From positions 1 to 28,710 of the IMG/VR virus record IMGVR_UViG_3300017751_000150: a DNA stretch of 28,710 nucleotides; one strand, 5' to 3'. Source of the DNA: a virus. Both the position numbers and the translations under genes were made by a program. Positions 4,919 through 13,867 of this stretch are shown here, piece by piece; position 1 is the stretch's first letter, and each line of letters begins with the position of its first letter. The notes below the pieces were generated by a model. The model saw only the letters and a list, made by a program, of their open reading frames with translations, did not search any database and was not told the DNA's origin.

Positions 4919-5515
4919 ATGAAATCCTACCCTTTACAGGTTCCAACAAATAAGGATAAAATCTATGATCAATTTTTAGCGATCATAAATTTTTTAATAT
5001 ATGAAGAAGACAAAGGTAGTACAAAACTTAGTCCTCTTACAAATAAGGAACTATCTGCATTAGCTGCTGTAATGTATTACAACGACAAGTATCGTAAATT
5101 ACCACAGCCTGAAAGATCAGAATATATTATGTCTACAGACATTCGTAAAAAAATCAGGAGTAGATTAGGCTTAAAAGCTAACCATCTTAATAATATTATA
5201 GCTAGACTAAAACAAAAGTATTATTTAGGAGAACCTGTTCTAAATAATTCTCAACTAGCTTCTACTTTAGATATTTATTTAGATACTGATATATCCATAG
5301 AGTTTAAGTTAAATTATGCAGAATTACCAAAGAAGTCAGAAAATTCTAATACAGAATCTAGCAGAGAAGTACGATCTAACTCCGGAGAGAGTGAACAACC
5401 TATTAGCAATGATGGGCAAGTTTACAGTAGCGAAGATGGCGGAGATACAGAAGGGGGAGGACAATCTGTTCGATCCGGAGACAGCTCTGACAATTCACAT
5501 AGGCCTATTCGGTAA
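4919..5515 (+). CDS. Helix-turn-helix-like protein with disordered tail (198 aa)
   Basis: I choose the ATG at 4919 over an in-frame TTG nine codons upstream because the TTG lies inside the promoter element at 4887-4894. Residues about 10-115 form a helical domain, including SPLTNKELSALAAVMYYN and a likely recognition region RKKIRSRLGLKANHLNNII followed by ARLKQKYYL, which looks like a winged or plain helix-turn-helix. The last 60 residues are a Ser/Glu/Gly/Asp-rich low-complexity tail; that part is overlapped in another frame by the 97-aa gene. Position two genes before TerL makes a DNA-binding packaging role (small terminase) or a late regulator plausible. Family not recognised with certainty. 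Confidence 0.7.
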   Translation: MKSYPLQVPTNKDKIYDQFLAIINFLIYEEDKGSTKLSPLTNKELSALAAVMYYNDKYRKLPQPERSEYIMSTDIRKKIRSRLGLKANHLNNIIARLKQKYYLGEPVLNNSQLASTLDIYLDTDISIEFKLNYAELPKKSENSNTESSREVRSNSGESEQPISNDGQVYSSEDGGDTEGGGQSVRSGDSSDNSHRPIR

Positions 5516-5609
5516 ATTTATTCCTAAAAAAGCTAGGATGAATAAAGTACGCCAGACTATGGCTACACTTAAGAAAAAAAATGCTATCAAGAAGAACAGA
5601 AATATTTGA
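5316..5609 (+). CDS. Small basic protein overlapping its neighbours (97 aa)
   Basis: Start ATG 5316, inside the preceding gene in a different frame; 200 bases are shared. The product looks like a folded domain: NLAEKYDLTPERVNNLLAMMGKF is helix-turn-helix-like, FDPETALTIHIGLFGKFIPK is a strand-rich segment, and the C-terminus (KKARMNKVRQTMATLKKKNA) is strongly basic, suggesting nucleic acid binding. The IHIGLFGKF type of motif is one I associate with small proteins near terminase genes in Bacteroidota phages, but I cannot name the family. Its stop lies 29 bases inside the next gene. The hydrophobic pattern makes this frame the better-conserved candidate in the overlap. Confidence 0.65.
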   Translation: MQNYQRSQKILIQNLAEKYDLTPERVNNLLAMMGKFTVAKMAEIQKGEDNLFDPETALTIHIGLFGKFIPKKARMNKVRQTMATLKKKNAIKKNRNI

Positions 5610-6096
5610 CACAGAGCGTAGTTATTGGGAGACGTATCCTGAGATAAGGCTACACCCACAGTTTTCTCCTACGTATAGGAAAGATAAGACTAAAAAGAAA
5701 ACTACTTCTTCTAATATGATGTGGGCTTTTCATTTAGTATCCCACCCAAAGTCTTTAATGTACTACGATCCAAACAAGCTAGAGAATGTAAAAGGATTAC
5801 TACCTAAGTCCTGGGATTGGGAGGGTTCTTCTGAGAGTAGTATGTTAGAGACTTATAGGGGGCTTATGCTAAGTGAAGCACAGCGTGCCTTGACTGATTG
5901 GGACGAGATGATTAAAAAGAGATCATCGTATCTTAAAAACCAAGACTATAATCTAGAGACAGGTAATGATTTAGATAAACTCCATAAGAACACATACTCT
6001 ATTTATAAAGACTATCAAAAGATCTGTGAGGAGCTAACCAACGAAGAAAATTCTAATATTAATTCCGTATCTCTATCTGAGAGCGGAGAAATTTAA
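5581..6096 (+). CDS. Hypothetical protein upstream of terminase (171 aa)
   Basis: Start ATG 5581, overlapping the previous gene by 29 bases. No signal or membrane segment. The product is rich in aromatic residues in its first half (ERSYWETYPEIRLHPQFSPTY, MMWAFHLVSHP, YYDPNKLENV, LPKSWDWEG) and helical in the second (MLETYRGLMLSEAQRALTDWDEMIKKRSSYL), ending with a Ser/Asn/Glu tail. The position between small DNA-binding-like proteins and TerL suggests a packaging or terminase accessory role, possibly the small terminase. I do not recognise the family; the suggestion rests on context only. Confidence 0.7.
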   Translation: MLSRRTEIFDTERSYWETYPEIRLHPQFSPTYRKDKTKKKTTSSNMMWAFHLVSHPKSLMYYDPNKLENVKGLLPKSWDWEGSSESSMLETYRGLMLSEAQRALTDWDEMIKKRSSYLKNQDYNLETGNDLDKLHKNTYSIYKDYQKICEELTNEENSNINSVSLSESGEI

Positions 6097-6100
6097 ACAA

Positions 6101-6433
6101 ATGAGTAAACAAAAAAACCCACCAGCTAGTCATCAAAAGACACTGCAGAAGATTAATACTATTCAAAAAGAAGTACAAGAGTTTAATACTCAGTGTGTGC
6201 AAAGTGTAAATTATAATCATGGTAAAATCAAAGTGCTTGAAATGATCCTAGAACAAATGCTAGAGGATTCAGTAAAGGAACATGAGTTTACAGATTTTGA
6301 AGAGAGCGTATTTAATAAAGAGTACGGATTCTTATTTGCAAAATTTTTTATTCATCTAGAATCAAAGAACATTATTAAAGTTAACTTCCCTGAAGAAGAA
6401 GAAGAGGATGAACTTCTGGACGACAGTAAATAA
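6101..6433 (+). CDS. Coiled-coil protein just before TerL (110 aa)
   Basis: Start ATG 6101, four bases past the previous stop. The protein begins with a basic, Gln-rich part (SKQKNPPASHQKTLQKINTI), has a long helical, coiled-coil-like middle (QKEVQEFNTQCVQSVNYNHGK, KVLEMILEQMLEDSV), a FAKFFIHLESKNIIKV segment, and an acidic end (EEEEEDELLDD). It overlaps the TerL start by 26 bases, so translation of the two is probably coupled. A basic N-terminus plus a helical oligomerising core plus an acidic tail, directly before TerL, fits a small terminase subunit or a packaging accessory, but I recognise no family motif. Confidence 0.7.
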   Translation: MSKQKNPPASHQKTLQKINTIQKEVQEFNTQCVQSVNYNHGKIKVLEMILEQMLEDSVKEHEFTDFEESVFNKEYGFLFAKFFIHLESKNIIKVNFPEEEEEDELLDDSK

Positions 6434-8588
6434 TTCTTCATTTATTCTACCTGAGATCCCTAATCTCCATCCTATAGCTGACCGCTATGAGTATCGAGAT
6501 TTCTGGAAACAGGAGAAGAGAAGAATAATTGAAGGGCATTGGGAGTCCTGTAAATGGATTCCCGGCCCTTTATATTATTATATTAACTTCCATAACATTC
6601 TTGTAGAGGATCCTAAGACTTTAGCTCAAAGACCTGGCAAGCCATGGTTAAGAGATATAGACTGGGAACTCTTTTTAATATATGAAGAATGCAGAGGGTT
6701 CTCAGGATTCTCTGATGATACTGAAAAAACATGTAATAGATTCTTAGGGCCAGAAAGAGCTGCTATAGAAGAGATGGGTATGTTACCGCAATACTTATCA
6801 TTAGGTGTAATCAGGGAAGAAGATTTAAAAAAAGAGTACGTACCTGCTAGACATTACTTAAGAACAATTCATGATAAGAATTTAGGTAAGCCCTTATACC
6901 AAAACGCTGCAAAAAATCTTATGTCTATTCAAGCCCGTGGTGGAGGTAAGTCCTATGCATCTGCAGGTATTGGAGCACACAACTGGTTAACAGGAGGAGC
7001 TATTAACTATGATGAATATCTACTAGCTAAAAGAGATAAGAAGCCTCTTACATCTGATACTATTATAGGAGCTATAGATTCTAAATGGTCTGGGCCTCTT
7101 TTAGATAAAATACTATTTGGTTTAAATAATCTACCTGGAGAGTTTGAGTACGAGTCTTCTATATTCCCTAGCCCATTATTTAAGTCTTGGTCAGGTTCAA
7201 AGAAAGAAGGATCGTTTCTTAAAAACATAGACGGGTCATATCTATACCACAGAACATTTAGAAATAACCCTCTTGCAGGTAACGCAGGTCGTCCTAACTT
7301 AGTAATGCTAGATGAGGTCGGTTTCTTCGATATACTAGTAGAAACAATTGGTGCCTTAGAAGGAGCTGAAGCATCTAAGATGTTTAAACGGCAGGTTATA
7401 TGGATGTTAGGTACAGGAGGATATACTCAAGGAGGTTCTGTATTATTTGCAGAGAATGTATTCCGTAACCCAGATCAATACAACTGTTTAACATTTGATG
7501 ATACGTTTGAGTCTAGAGGTACTATAGGATATTTTGTACCTGTTACACAGACTCGTAATAAACATAAGAAGGGGCCTAACCTTATTACAGACAATAACTC
7601 TGCAATGTTAGAGGAGGATGCGAATAGAGATAAAAAACGTAAAGACTTAACTAGGTATCAGGTACATATAATTAACAACCCGATCCTACCTTCAGAAGCA
7701 TTCCTTGTAACAGAAGGTACAAGATTCCCAACTGTATTATTAAAAGACCAGCTGTCAGAAGTACTAGGAGGAAAGAAGAAAAGATTTTTAGATGCTACCT
7801 ATAAAGGGTGGTTAAAGTTTAATGAGAAAGAAGAAGTATACTTTGAGACAGTGCAGGATCAATTACCTATACGTACATTTCCATTAGATAGAACGGAGAA
7901 AAAGCAGGGCTTAGTAGAGCTATTTCAAAAGCCTAAAAAAAATGATGAGAATGAAATAGACTCTAGAAGATACATAGCAGGTATAGATGTCGTAGATAAA
8001 GCAAAAGCTACTACAGACTCTTTGCCTTCTATAATAGTATTTGATAGATTAACTCGAACTATTGTAGCAGAGTATACAGGACGTACAGATGACCCAAAGT
8101 TTTTCTACGAAGTGTGTAGACGTTTACTAATGTATTATAAAGCTACAGGAATGTACGAGCAAAACTTTATTGGACTGTTTAATTACTTTGTTCAGAACAA
8201 TTGTACGTTCTTGCTTGCAGAAACTCCGTACCAGCTTAGAAACTCTGATACATATAAAATAGGTAGTAATACATCAAAAGGGATTTATAACTCTGGTAGA
8301 ATTAACGATACAGGATTAGATTACATTAACTCTTGGCTTATGAGTCCTATTTCTGTCAACAACGATAACCTTGTGCTAAGTACAGTATTGTCTCCTTCTA
8401 TACTAAAAGAATTGATCAGATGGAACCCAAAAGGAAACTTTGATAGAGTTTCTGCGTTAATTATGTTATTTTGGTACGACGAAACAATGCATAAAGCGAA
8501 AAAAGAAAAAACAGAACAAAGAAATACCTTCCTAGAGAACAAATACTTTACAAAACGTAAAGGAAGTAGTGGGAGAAGATTTTTTTGA
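6408..8588 (+). CDS. terL: Terminase large subunit (TerL)
   Basis: The 726-residue packaging motor. The ATPase domain carries Walker A at residues 177-182 (RGGGKS) and Walker B at 299-303 (VMLDE, with the catalytic Glu). The C-terminal RNase H-like nuclease has a first acidic position in YIAGIDVVDK and a second in FLLAETP, with a later Asp/Glu in FWYDET. Length is typical for crAss-like TerL. The protein cuts concatemeric DNA and drives it through the portal. Start ATG 6408 lies inside the preceding gene; the next internal Met is over 100 residues later, so this start is secure. The portal gene follows after 13 bases. Confidence 0.95.
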   Translation: MNFWTTVNNSSFILPEIPNLHPIADRYEYRDFWKQEKRRIIEGHWESCKWIPGPLYYYINFHNILVEDPKTLAQRPGKPWLRDIDWELFLIYEECRGFSGFSDDTEKTCNRFLGPERAAIEEMGMLPQYLSLGVIREEDLKKEYVPARHYLRTIHDKNLGKPLYQNAAKNLMSIQARGGGKSYASAGIGAHNWLTGGAINYDEYLLAKRDKKPLTSDTIIGAIDSKWSGPLLDKILFGLNNLPGEFEYESSIFPSPLFKSWSGSKKEGSFLKNIDGSYLYHRTFRNNPLAGNAGRPNLVMLDEVGFFDILVETIGALEGAEASKMFKRQVIWMLGTGGYTQGGSVLFAENVFRNPDQYNCLTFDDTFESRGTIGYFVPVTQTRNKHKKGPNLITDNNSAMLEEDANRDKKRKDLTRYQVHIINNPILPSEAFLVTEGTRFPTVLLKDQLSEVLGGKKKRFLDATYKGWLKFNEKEEVYFETVQDQLPIRTFPLDRTEKKQGLVELFQKPKKNDENEIDSRRYIAGIDVVDKAKATTDSLPSIIVFDRLTRTIVAEYTGRTDDPKFFYEVCRRLLMYYKATGMYEQNFIGLFNYFVQNNCTFLLAETPYQLRNSDTYKIGSNTSKGIYNSGRINDTGLDYINSWLMSPISVNNDNLVLSTVLSPSILKELIRWNPKGNFDRVSALIMLFWYDETMHKAKKEKTEQRNTFLENKYFTKRKGSSGRRFF

Positions 8589-8601
8589 TTAATTTTGCAA
8601 C

Positions 8602-11028
8602 ATGGCTAAAAACTATACAGGAGGAATTGACGAGAATATCAAACACACTGGTTATAACTTTCCTAATCAAAAAGTATCAGACTCTAAGAAGACTGAAAAA
8701 TGGTACAAGAAGTGTGTTGATTTCGCAGAAGGCTTAGTAGGGAGTAACGAATATTATAGAGGAGAGTTTGGTAATAAAACTGAGAATTATAATCTTAGAG
8801 CAAATGTTATCGATGTAAAAAACTTTGAAAAATATATTAATCCTGCACAACTAGAGCTAGATAACTTCCCCGCTAAGTTCCAACATGTTGGTATAGGTAA
8901 TGCTAAAATTGATTTACTTATAGGAGATTACATCTCTAGAAAAAGAGAGTTTAAGGTTTACATATCTGGTAAAGACGAAGACTCTAATACTAGAAAGGAA
9001 GAAGAGTTAAAAGAAAGACTATTCGAGAAGACTTTAGCTATTCTGGCTAAACGTCCTGACGATGCTTCTGTAAAAAAAGAAGTAGAAAAGGTCAAAGAGT
9101 TTATGACCTACGACTATCAAGATCTTGCAGAGAAGACAGCTAATCTTATTTTAACAAGAGAGTACAAAGAAAATAACTTTGAGTTCTTATTCCGTAGAAC
9201 ATTTGAAGATCTTTTAGTATCAGGAGAACAAGTCATACAGTGCGATGTCCTAGGAGGCAAGCCGGTCATGAGAAGGATTGATCCTCGTAATGTCTTTAGT
9301 ATGGGAGGCGGATCTTCTCTATACCTACATGAAAAAGATATTATTGTAATCTACCAGTACCGTTCTATAGGACAGATTTTAGATGATTACTGGGATAAGC
9401 TTACAGATGCAGATGTAAAGATACTAGAAGAAAAAAACAACTACCGTACTGACTCTTCTGGGTCTAACAGAGGAGACCTAGCTACGCTAGTATCTAATAC
9501 AGGGCAGATTACTGGGCCAGACAACGGGTCTACAACTGACGACAATATAAAACTTATCTCCCCTGACCAGGTTCAAAATCATGCCTTTGGTGGAGATATT
9601 AATGACAAAGGAGAAGTTAGAGAGGTTACAGTATATTGGAGATCTAGACGTAAGATAGGAAAGCTTACATATATAGATGAGTTAGGAGACGAGCAAATTA
9701 CATATGTAAATGAATACTATAAGCCTAATAAAGAAGAAGGCGAGGTTGTAAAATACATGTGGGTTAATGAATGGCTACGTGGTACTAAGATTGGCCCAAG
9801 CATTTATACAATGATGGAGCCTGTAGCACATAGTTCTAAGTCTATGACTAACCTTTCATCAGGTACTCCTCCTGTTATAGGAATGACTACTAACACAAAT
9901 GGCTACAAGGTTCAGTCTTGTATGGACTTACTTAAGCCGTTTGACTATGCATATGATATTGGTTTTTGGAAACGAGAACTTGAAATAGCTACATTTAAAG
10001 GAACAGCTACTGCAGTAAATACAGCTTTAATACCATCTGGTTGGGATCCAGCAGAATGGTTACAGTATACTGCAGTCGATAAGATAATGTTTCTTGATCC
10101 TACACAAGAAGTAATGAAAGGGCCTGCTCAAGGAAAAGCAGCCGGTTCGTTTAATACCTTTATTACTCAAGAGGTTTCTATGGGAGCTAATCAAACTGGT
10201 ATTCAAATGTTGACTAACTACCTTGCCAACATTGAAGCTACTATGGGTAAGATAGCAGGTGTACAAGGAGCCAGAGAAGGGGAGATAGGCACACGAGAAG
10301 CTGTTAGAAATGTACAAGCAGAGATTACTCAGTTTGCTAAAGTAACAGAGCGTTGGTTCCAGCTTGATTCTGAGTTTCGTAGATTAGTATTATCTAAGTA
10401 TTTAGAAGCCTGTAAAATTGCTTATAAAGATAACCCGCAGAGGGGATCTTTCTTACTCGATGACTTAGGACAACAGTTTGTACAACAGTACAGCGAATTC
10501 TCAGAGACTGAGTTTGATATCCATGTGACTGATTCTAATAGCGATACCCAGTTATTCAATGACTTAAGACAGCTAGCACAGGCAGCTATCCAAAACGGTA
10601 ACGCACAGATAGCAGATCTTGTATCTATATATACGTCAGGTTCTTCTCAGAATATTGCACGTAAATTAAAAGACTCTTCAGAGCGTATAGCTCAACAGCA
10701 GAAAGAAATGCAACAACAACAGCAGCAGTCGGCTCAACAGATGCAGCAAGCAGAAATGCAGAACAGTCAAGCTGATCGAGAGTTTAAAGCTGCAGAGAAA
10801 CAAAAAGACAGAGAGTCTCAAGAAAGAATAGCAGAGATGAGAGCTAATGCAATGTCTTTAAGAGGGGATGCAGATAGAGACGGCATACCAGATATGTTAG
10901 AAGTAGAGAAAGCAAGACAAAAAGGCCTTCTAGATAACAAAAAGCTAGAGTTAGAAGAAAGAAGGCAGTCTGAAAAAGAAAGAAGTAATCTAGCAAAAGA
11001 AGAATTAACTAGAAATAAACAAAATTGA
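8602..11028 (+). CDS. Portal protein with extended C-terminus (808 aa)
   Basis: Position after TerL, length and overall sequence (NLILTREYKENNFEFLF, then DLLVSGEQVIQCDVLGGKPVM with RRIDPRNVF) identify the dodecameric portal through which DNA enters and leaves the capsid. The core spans about residues 1-680. Beyond it is a Gln-rich helical stretch (QQQKEMQQQQQQSAQQMQQ, about 700-720), a charged coiled coil, and at 756-764 a D-x-D-x-D-G-I-P-D loop like a thrombospondin type 3 calcium-binding repeat, followed by another charged helix to the end. The last 110 residues are probably inside the capsid or in contact with cargo proteins. No Shine-Dalgarno; the start is preceded by TAATTTTGCAAC. Confidence 0.9.
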   Translation: MAKNYTGGIDENIKHTGYNFPNQKVSDSKKTEKWYKKCVDFAEGLVGSNEYYRGEFGNKTENYNLRANVIDVKNFEKYINPAQLELDNFPAKFQHVGIGNAKIDLLIGDYISRKREFKVYISGKDEDSNTRKEEELKERLFEKTLAILAKRPDDASVKKEVEKVKEFMTYDYQDLAEKTANLILTREYKENNFEFLFRRTFEDLLVSGEQVIQCDVLGGKPVMRRIDPRNVFSMGGGSSLYLHEKDIIVIYQYRSIGQILDDYWDKLTDADVKILEEKNNYRTDSSGSNRGDLATLVSNTGQITGPDNGSTTDDNIKLISPDQVQNHAFGGDINDKGEVREVTVYWRSRRKIGKLTYIDELGDEQITYVNEYYKPNKEEGEVVKYMWVNEWLRGTKIGPSIYTMMEPVAHSSKSMTNLSSGTPPVIGMTTNTNGYKVQSCMDLLKPFDYAYDIGFWKRELEIATFKGTATAVNTALIPSGWDPAEWLQYTAVDKIMFLDPTQEVMKGPAQGKAAGSFNTFITQEVSMGANQTGIQMLTNYLANIEATMGKIAGVQGAREGEIGTREAVRNVQAEITQFAKVTERWFQLDSEFRRLVLSKYLEACKIAYKDNPQRGSFLLDDLGQQFVQQYSEFSETEFDIHVTDSNSDTQLFNDLRQLAQAAIQNGNAQIADLVSIYTSGSSQNIARKLKDSSERIAQQQKEMQQQQQQSAQQMQQAEMQNSQADREFKAAEKQKDRESQERIAEMRANAMSLRGDADRDGIPDMLEVEKARQKGLLDNKKLELEERRQSEKERSNLAKEELTRNKQN

Positions 11029-11073
11029 TAGGTAAAAACCATAGACCTTGAGAAAATCTGTGAAAACCTATTA
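11026..11073 (+). other. Long stem-loop at the portal stop codon
   Basis: TGATAGGT, beginning at the portal stop codon, pairs with ACCTATTA (one G-T pair), and inside it CATAGA pairs with TCTGTG (one G-T pair). No U tract follows. It may protect the mRNA end or mark an RNA processing site between portal and scaffold genes. Confidence 0.4.
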
Positions 11074-11094
11074 GAAAGTTTGTGTTAAGTATAT

Positions 11095-11102
11095 TAAATT
11101 TG
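11095..11102 (+). promoter_or_regulatory. Possible -7 element before the scaffold gene
   Basis: TAAATTTG matches TAnnTTTG and ends 19 bases before the ATG at 11122. No TTG lies at the usual 19-21 base spacing, so this is a half match. The same element at the same distance precedes the gene at 19496. Confidence 0.35.
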
Positions 11103-11121
11103 TAAACGAATAAAAAGAGCT

Positions 11122-12279
11122 ATGGCTAAAAACCCATTTGAAGGAGTTCAGTTGGTTACACCAAATACACCAACAGAGAACTCTAATGAAACACCAAAAA
11201 CAGAAGAAACTCCTACACAGGAAACTTCTTCTACTCCTCCTCCAGGGATCATTGACCTTTCAGGTCTTGAAGATGAGAGACCGTTCCTTGAAAAAGTTAG
11301 AAAAGAATCTAACGATATTCCTGAAAGTACATCAAGTAGTGATACTAATAATACGGAAGAGCCGGACACTGTCTACTCTGCTTTAGTTAAAGAACTACAA
11401 GATAAAGGTATATTAGAAATTAAAGACGGAACAAGAGTTGAATCAGCAGATGAGCTTGCCGCTCTTTTTGATGAAACTCTTAATACTCGTTTAGAGGAAA
11501 ACGTAAACGGATTTGTACAAAACTTCTCAGGACATAAAAAAATGTTCTTAGAAATTGAAGACGCATTCGACGATGAGCTTGTAGCAATGAGAGTTGCTAG
11601 AGACATAGAGTATTACAATCAAGTAACTCCTGACGTTCTTAATGCTGAAGAAAATGTGCAGAAAGATATTTTTGCAAGGTATCTTAGAGCTAAAGGCATG
11701 AACGAAAGTGAAGTTGCTGAATCTATTGAAGAAGCAACTACTCTTGCAAAGCTTAGTGAAAAAGCACAAGCAGCTCTTCCTCAACTAAAAGCACAAGCAA
11801 AGAAATTTGTTGATACTAAAAGAAGAGAAAAAGAAGAACGTACACAACGTCAGACGCTGAAAGAAGAGGAGTCTTTTAAAACTTTAATTGATTCTGTAGA
11901 TGGGCTAACTGAAATACTACCAGGAGTTGAGCTAACTACTCGTCATAAAACTGCTATGAAAAAAGCAATGACAGATATAGCTTATACTGATCCTGATTCA
12001 GGAGCTCAGTTTACTGAGTTAGGGCATAAACAATATAGTAATCCACAAGGATTTGAAAAACTTATTCAGTTTTACAATATACTTGGTCTTTTCAATACTG
12101 ATAAAGAAGGAAACTTTAAGCCAGATATGGCCAAGGTTTCTAAGATGTCAGAAAAGCAAGTAAAGCGTAAACTGGATGAACTAATACGAGAACAACAACA
12201 AACCTCTATACCGGGTCAAAAAAGTTCTGCTGGTACAAAGCTGAACCTTTCATTCTGGGATGAAGCGTTTGGAGAATAA
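11122..12279 (+). CDS. Putative capsid scaffolding protein (385 aa)
   Basis: The protein lies between portal and major capsid genes, the usual place of a scaffold. Residues 1-75 are a disordered Pro/Thr/Glu/Ser-rich segment (PNTPTENSNETPKTEETPTQ); the middle and C-terminal parts are strongly helical and charged (for example RLEENVNGFVQNFSG, ESIEEATTLAKLSEKAQAAL, KKFVDTKRREKEERTQRQTL), as in other scaffolds; the last 25 residues (GTKLNLSFWDEAFGE) form a short amphipathic element that could bind the capsid protein. No protease motif is visible, so maturation cleavage is not supported. The scaffold identity rests on position and composition, not on a recognised family. Confidence 0.65.
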   Translation: MAKNPFEGVQLVTPNTPTENSNETPKTEETPTQETSSTPPPGIIDLSGLEDERPFLEKVRKESNDIPESTSSSDTNNTEEPDTVYSALVKELQDKGILEIKDGTRVESADELAALFDETLNTRLEENVNGFVQNFSGHKKMFLEIEDAFDDELVAMRVARDIEYYNQVTPDVLNAEENVQKDIFARYLRAKGMNESEVAESIEEATTLAKLSEKAQAALPQLKAQAKKFVDTKRREKEERTQRQTLKEEESFKTLIDSVDGLTEILPGVELTTRHKTAMKKAMTDIAYTDPDSGAQFTELGHKQYSNPQGFEKLIQFYNILGLFNTDKEGNFKPDMAKVSKMSEKQVKRKLDELIREQQQTSIPGQKSSAGTKLNLSFWDEAFGE

Positions 12280-12310
12280 ATAATAATTTAATTAATTAAC
12301 TTTTGTAAAA

Positions 12311-13813
12311 ATGCAAAAACTTTTCAACACTCAACTTTATCGTCCAAAGGATTTTAAAGGGCTGATTGCTGACAATCACTTTTACGAGTTGTACCAGCAG
12401 AGACCTCAACTCCTTGACAAAGCGATTCAGCAAATTTATCAAACGAACCTACAAGGATCAATGGTAAACTTCGTTAATAGATTTCCAGAAATGGAAGTAG
12501 ATCTAGAAAACGGATTCTACCAATGGATGCTTAAAGGTCAAGAAGACAAAAATGTACCTCTTGTGGATATCACAGATGAAGGTGGTACTACTTTAACAGG
12601 AGCACAAGGTTCCAACCGTCAAAGAATTAGACTTGTATTCTCTGAGCCAATGTTCGAAAGAACTAACGTTCTTAAAGGAGAAACTGACGACTACCACTTC
12701 CTTGTAAAAGAAGTACATGAAGAAGGATCTAGATACTCATATGAATGTGAGCTTCTAAATGATGACCTTAACATTTCATTCGTAGTTGGACAAGACATCT
12801 CTGTAGGAGATCGTTTCTCTAAGTTCTACGACCTTGTACCTGGTACTCTTTCTTACGAAGGTGCTGAGCCTTACTTTACTTCTCCATTCAAAATGCAGAA
12901 CCGTCTGTCTATGTGCAGAATGCAGTACAAAGTACCTGGTTCAAGTATTGAGAAAGGACAGAACGAACCATTAGAGTTCCCGTTCATGTACAGAGGACAA
13001 ACTGAATCTGTATGGATTAACTACATCGATCTTGTAGTAATGTACCAAGCCGAAGAAATGATGGCTCGTGCGTCTTTATATGGTAAGAAAAACTGGACAG
13101 TTGATTCAGGTTACTTAAACAATGACGACGTAAACGGATTCGAAATAGGTGCAGGTTCTGGTTTCTTCGAGCAAATTGCTCCAGCTAACCGTCACTTGTA
13201 TAACACATTCGATCTTGATTACTTAATGGAAGTTGCTCTTGATATGTCTATCGGTAAGATAGGTAGAGGAGATCGTCACTTACACATCATTACTGGTGAA
13301 AGAGGTGCTATCGAAATTCACAAGCAAATTCAAGCTAAAGCTAACGGCGATTCTATTTATAGCAATGTTACTACAGGTAACCCTGCTTATGGCGCTGGAG
13401 CTGCTAACAATACAGGAGCAATCAACCCAATGAGTTTTGGATACCAGTTCGTAGAGTATAACTACTACAATGGTATTAAATTAACTGTTGAGATTGCTGA
13501 CTTTATGGATGATGATGTTTACTTCCCTAAGCGTCACCCAGAAGGTGCTGGTATTGCTGAGTCACACAGAATGATCGTAATGGGCTTCGGCGAATCTGCA
13601 GAAGTTTACAAAGTTCGTCCAAAAGGGCGTGACGATATTTACGCTTATATTGCTGGTCTTCGTGATCCATTTACTGCAGGTGGTAAAGGTAAAACTTCTC
13701 CTAAGATGGTATCTTCACCAATCGACGGATATGAAGTACACTCTGCTAAGTTCGGCGGATTGGTAATGAAAGATCCTACTAAGGTTCTTGACTTCCAGTT
13801 AAACGTATCTTAA
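12311..13813 (+). CDS. Major capsid protein
   Basis: The 500-residue product opens MQKLFNTQLYRPKDFKGL and has the length and sequence style of crAss-like major capsid proteins (HK97-type fold), with a helical N-arm (residues 1-60), a beta-rich core, and a long central helix region. The N-terminus shows no cleavage motif. Codon use differs from neighbours, with more C-ending codons (TTC, TAC, AAC, ATC), the pattern of very highly expressed genes. It is followed within 12 bases by a G+C-rich terminator, so it can be made in excess over the downstream genes. Its start context is TTAACTTTTGTAAAAATG. Confidence 0.88.
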   Translation: MQKLFNTQLYRPKDFKGLIADNHFYELYQQRPQLLDKAIQQIYQTNLQGSMVNFVNRFPEMEVDLENGFYQWMLKGQEDKNVPLVDITDEGGTTLTGAQGSNRQRIRLVFSEPMFERTNVLKGETDDYHFLVKEVHEEGSRYSYECELLNDDLNISFVVGQDISVGDRFSKFYDLVPGTLSYEGAEPYFTSPFKMQNRLSMCRMQYKVPGSSIEKGQNEPLEFPFMYRGQTESVWINYIDLVVMYQAEEMMARASLYGKKNWTVDSGYLNNDDVNGFEIGAGSGFFEQIAPANRHLYNTFDLDYLMEVALDMSIGKIGRGDRHLHIITGERGAIEIHKQIQAKANGDSIYSNVTTGNPAYGAGAANNTGAINPMSFGYQFVEYNYYNGIKLTVEIADFMDDDVYFPKRHPEGAGIAESHRMIVMGFGESAEVYKVRPKGRDDIYAYIAGLRDPFTAGGKGKTSPKMVSSPIDGYEVHSAKFGGLVMKDPTKVLDFQLNVS

Positions 13814-13825
13814 TACTAACTAACA

Positions 13826-13853
13826 GGAGGGGGAGTAAAATCTCCCTCCTTTT
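13826..13853 (+). terminator. Terminator after the major capsid gene
   Basis: GGAGGGGGAG pairs with CTCCCTCC (two G bases bulged) around a TAAAAT loop, followed by TTTT. It lies 12 bases past the MCP stop. Read-through must occur if the downstream genes lack their own promoter. Confidence 0.75.
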
Positions 13854-13867
13854 ATACTTTCTATATC

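Noticed and set aside
4711-4953. Rightward 80-aa frame with GTG start
   Set aside because: It covers the Bacteroidota-type promoter and runs across the ATG of the 198-aa gene; all other genes here use ATG. It could be real if the promoter match is chance, so it is only weakly rejected.
7007-11784. Several leftward frames of 70-85 aa inside terL, portal and scaffold genes
   Set aside because: They are antisense shadows of clearly coding genes and show no start context.
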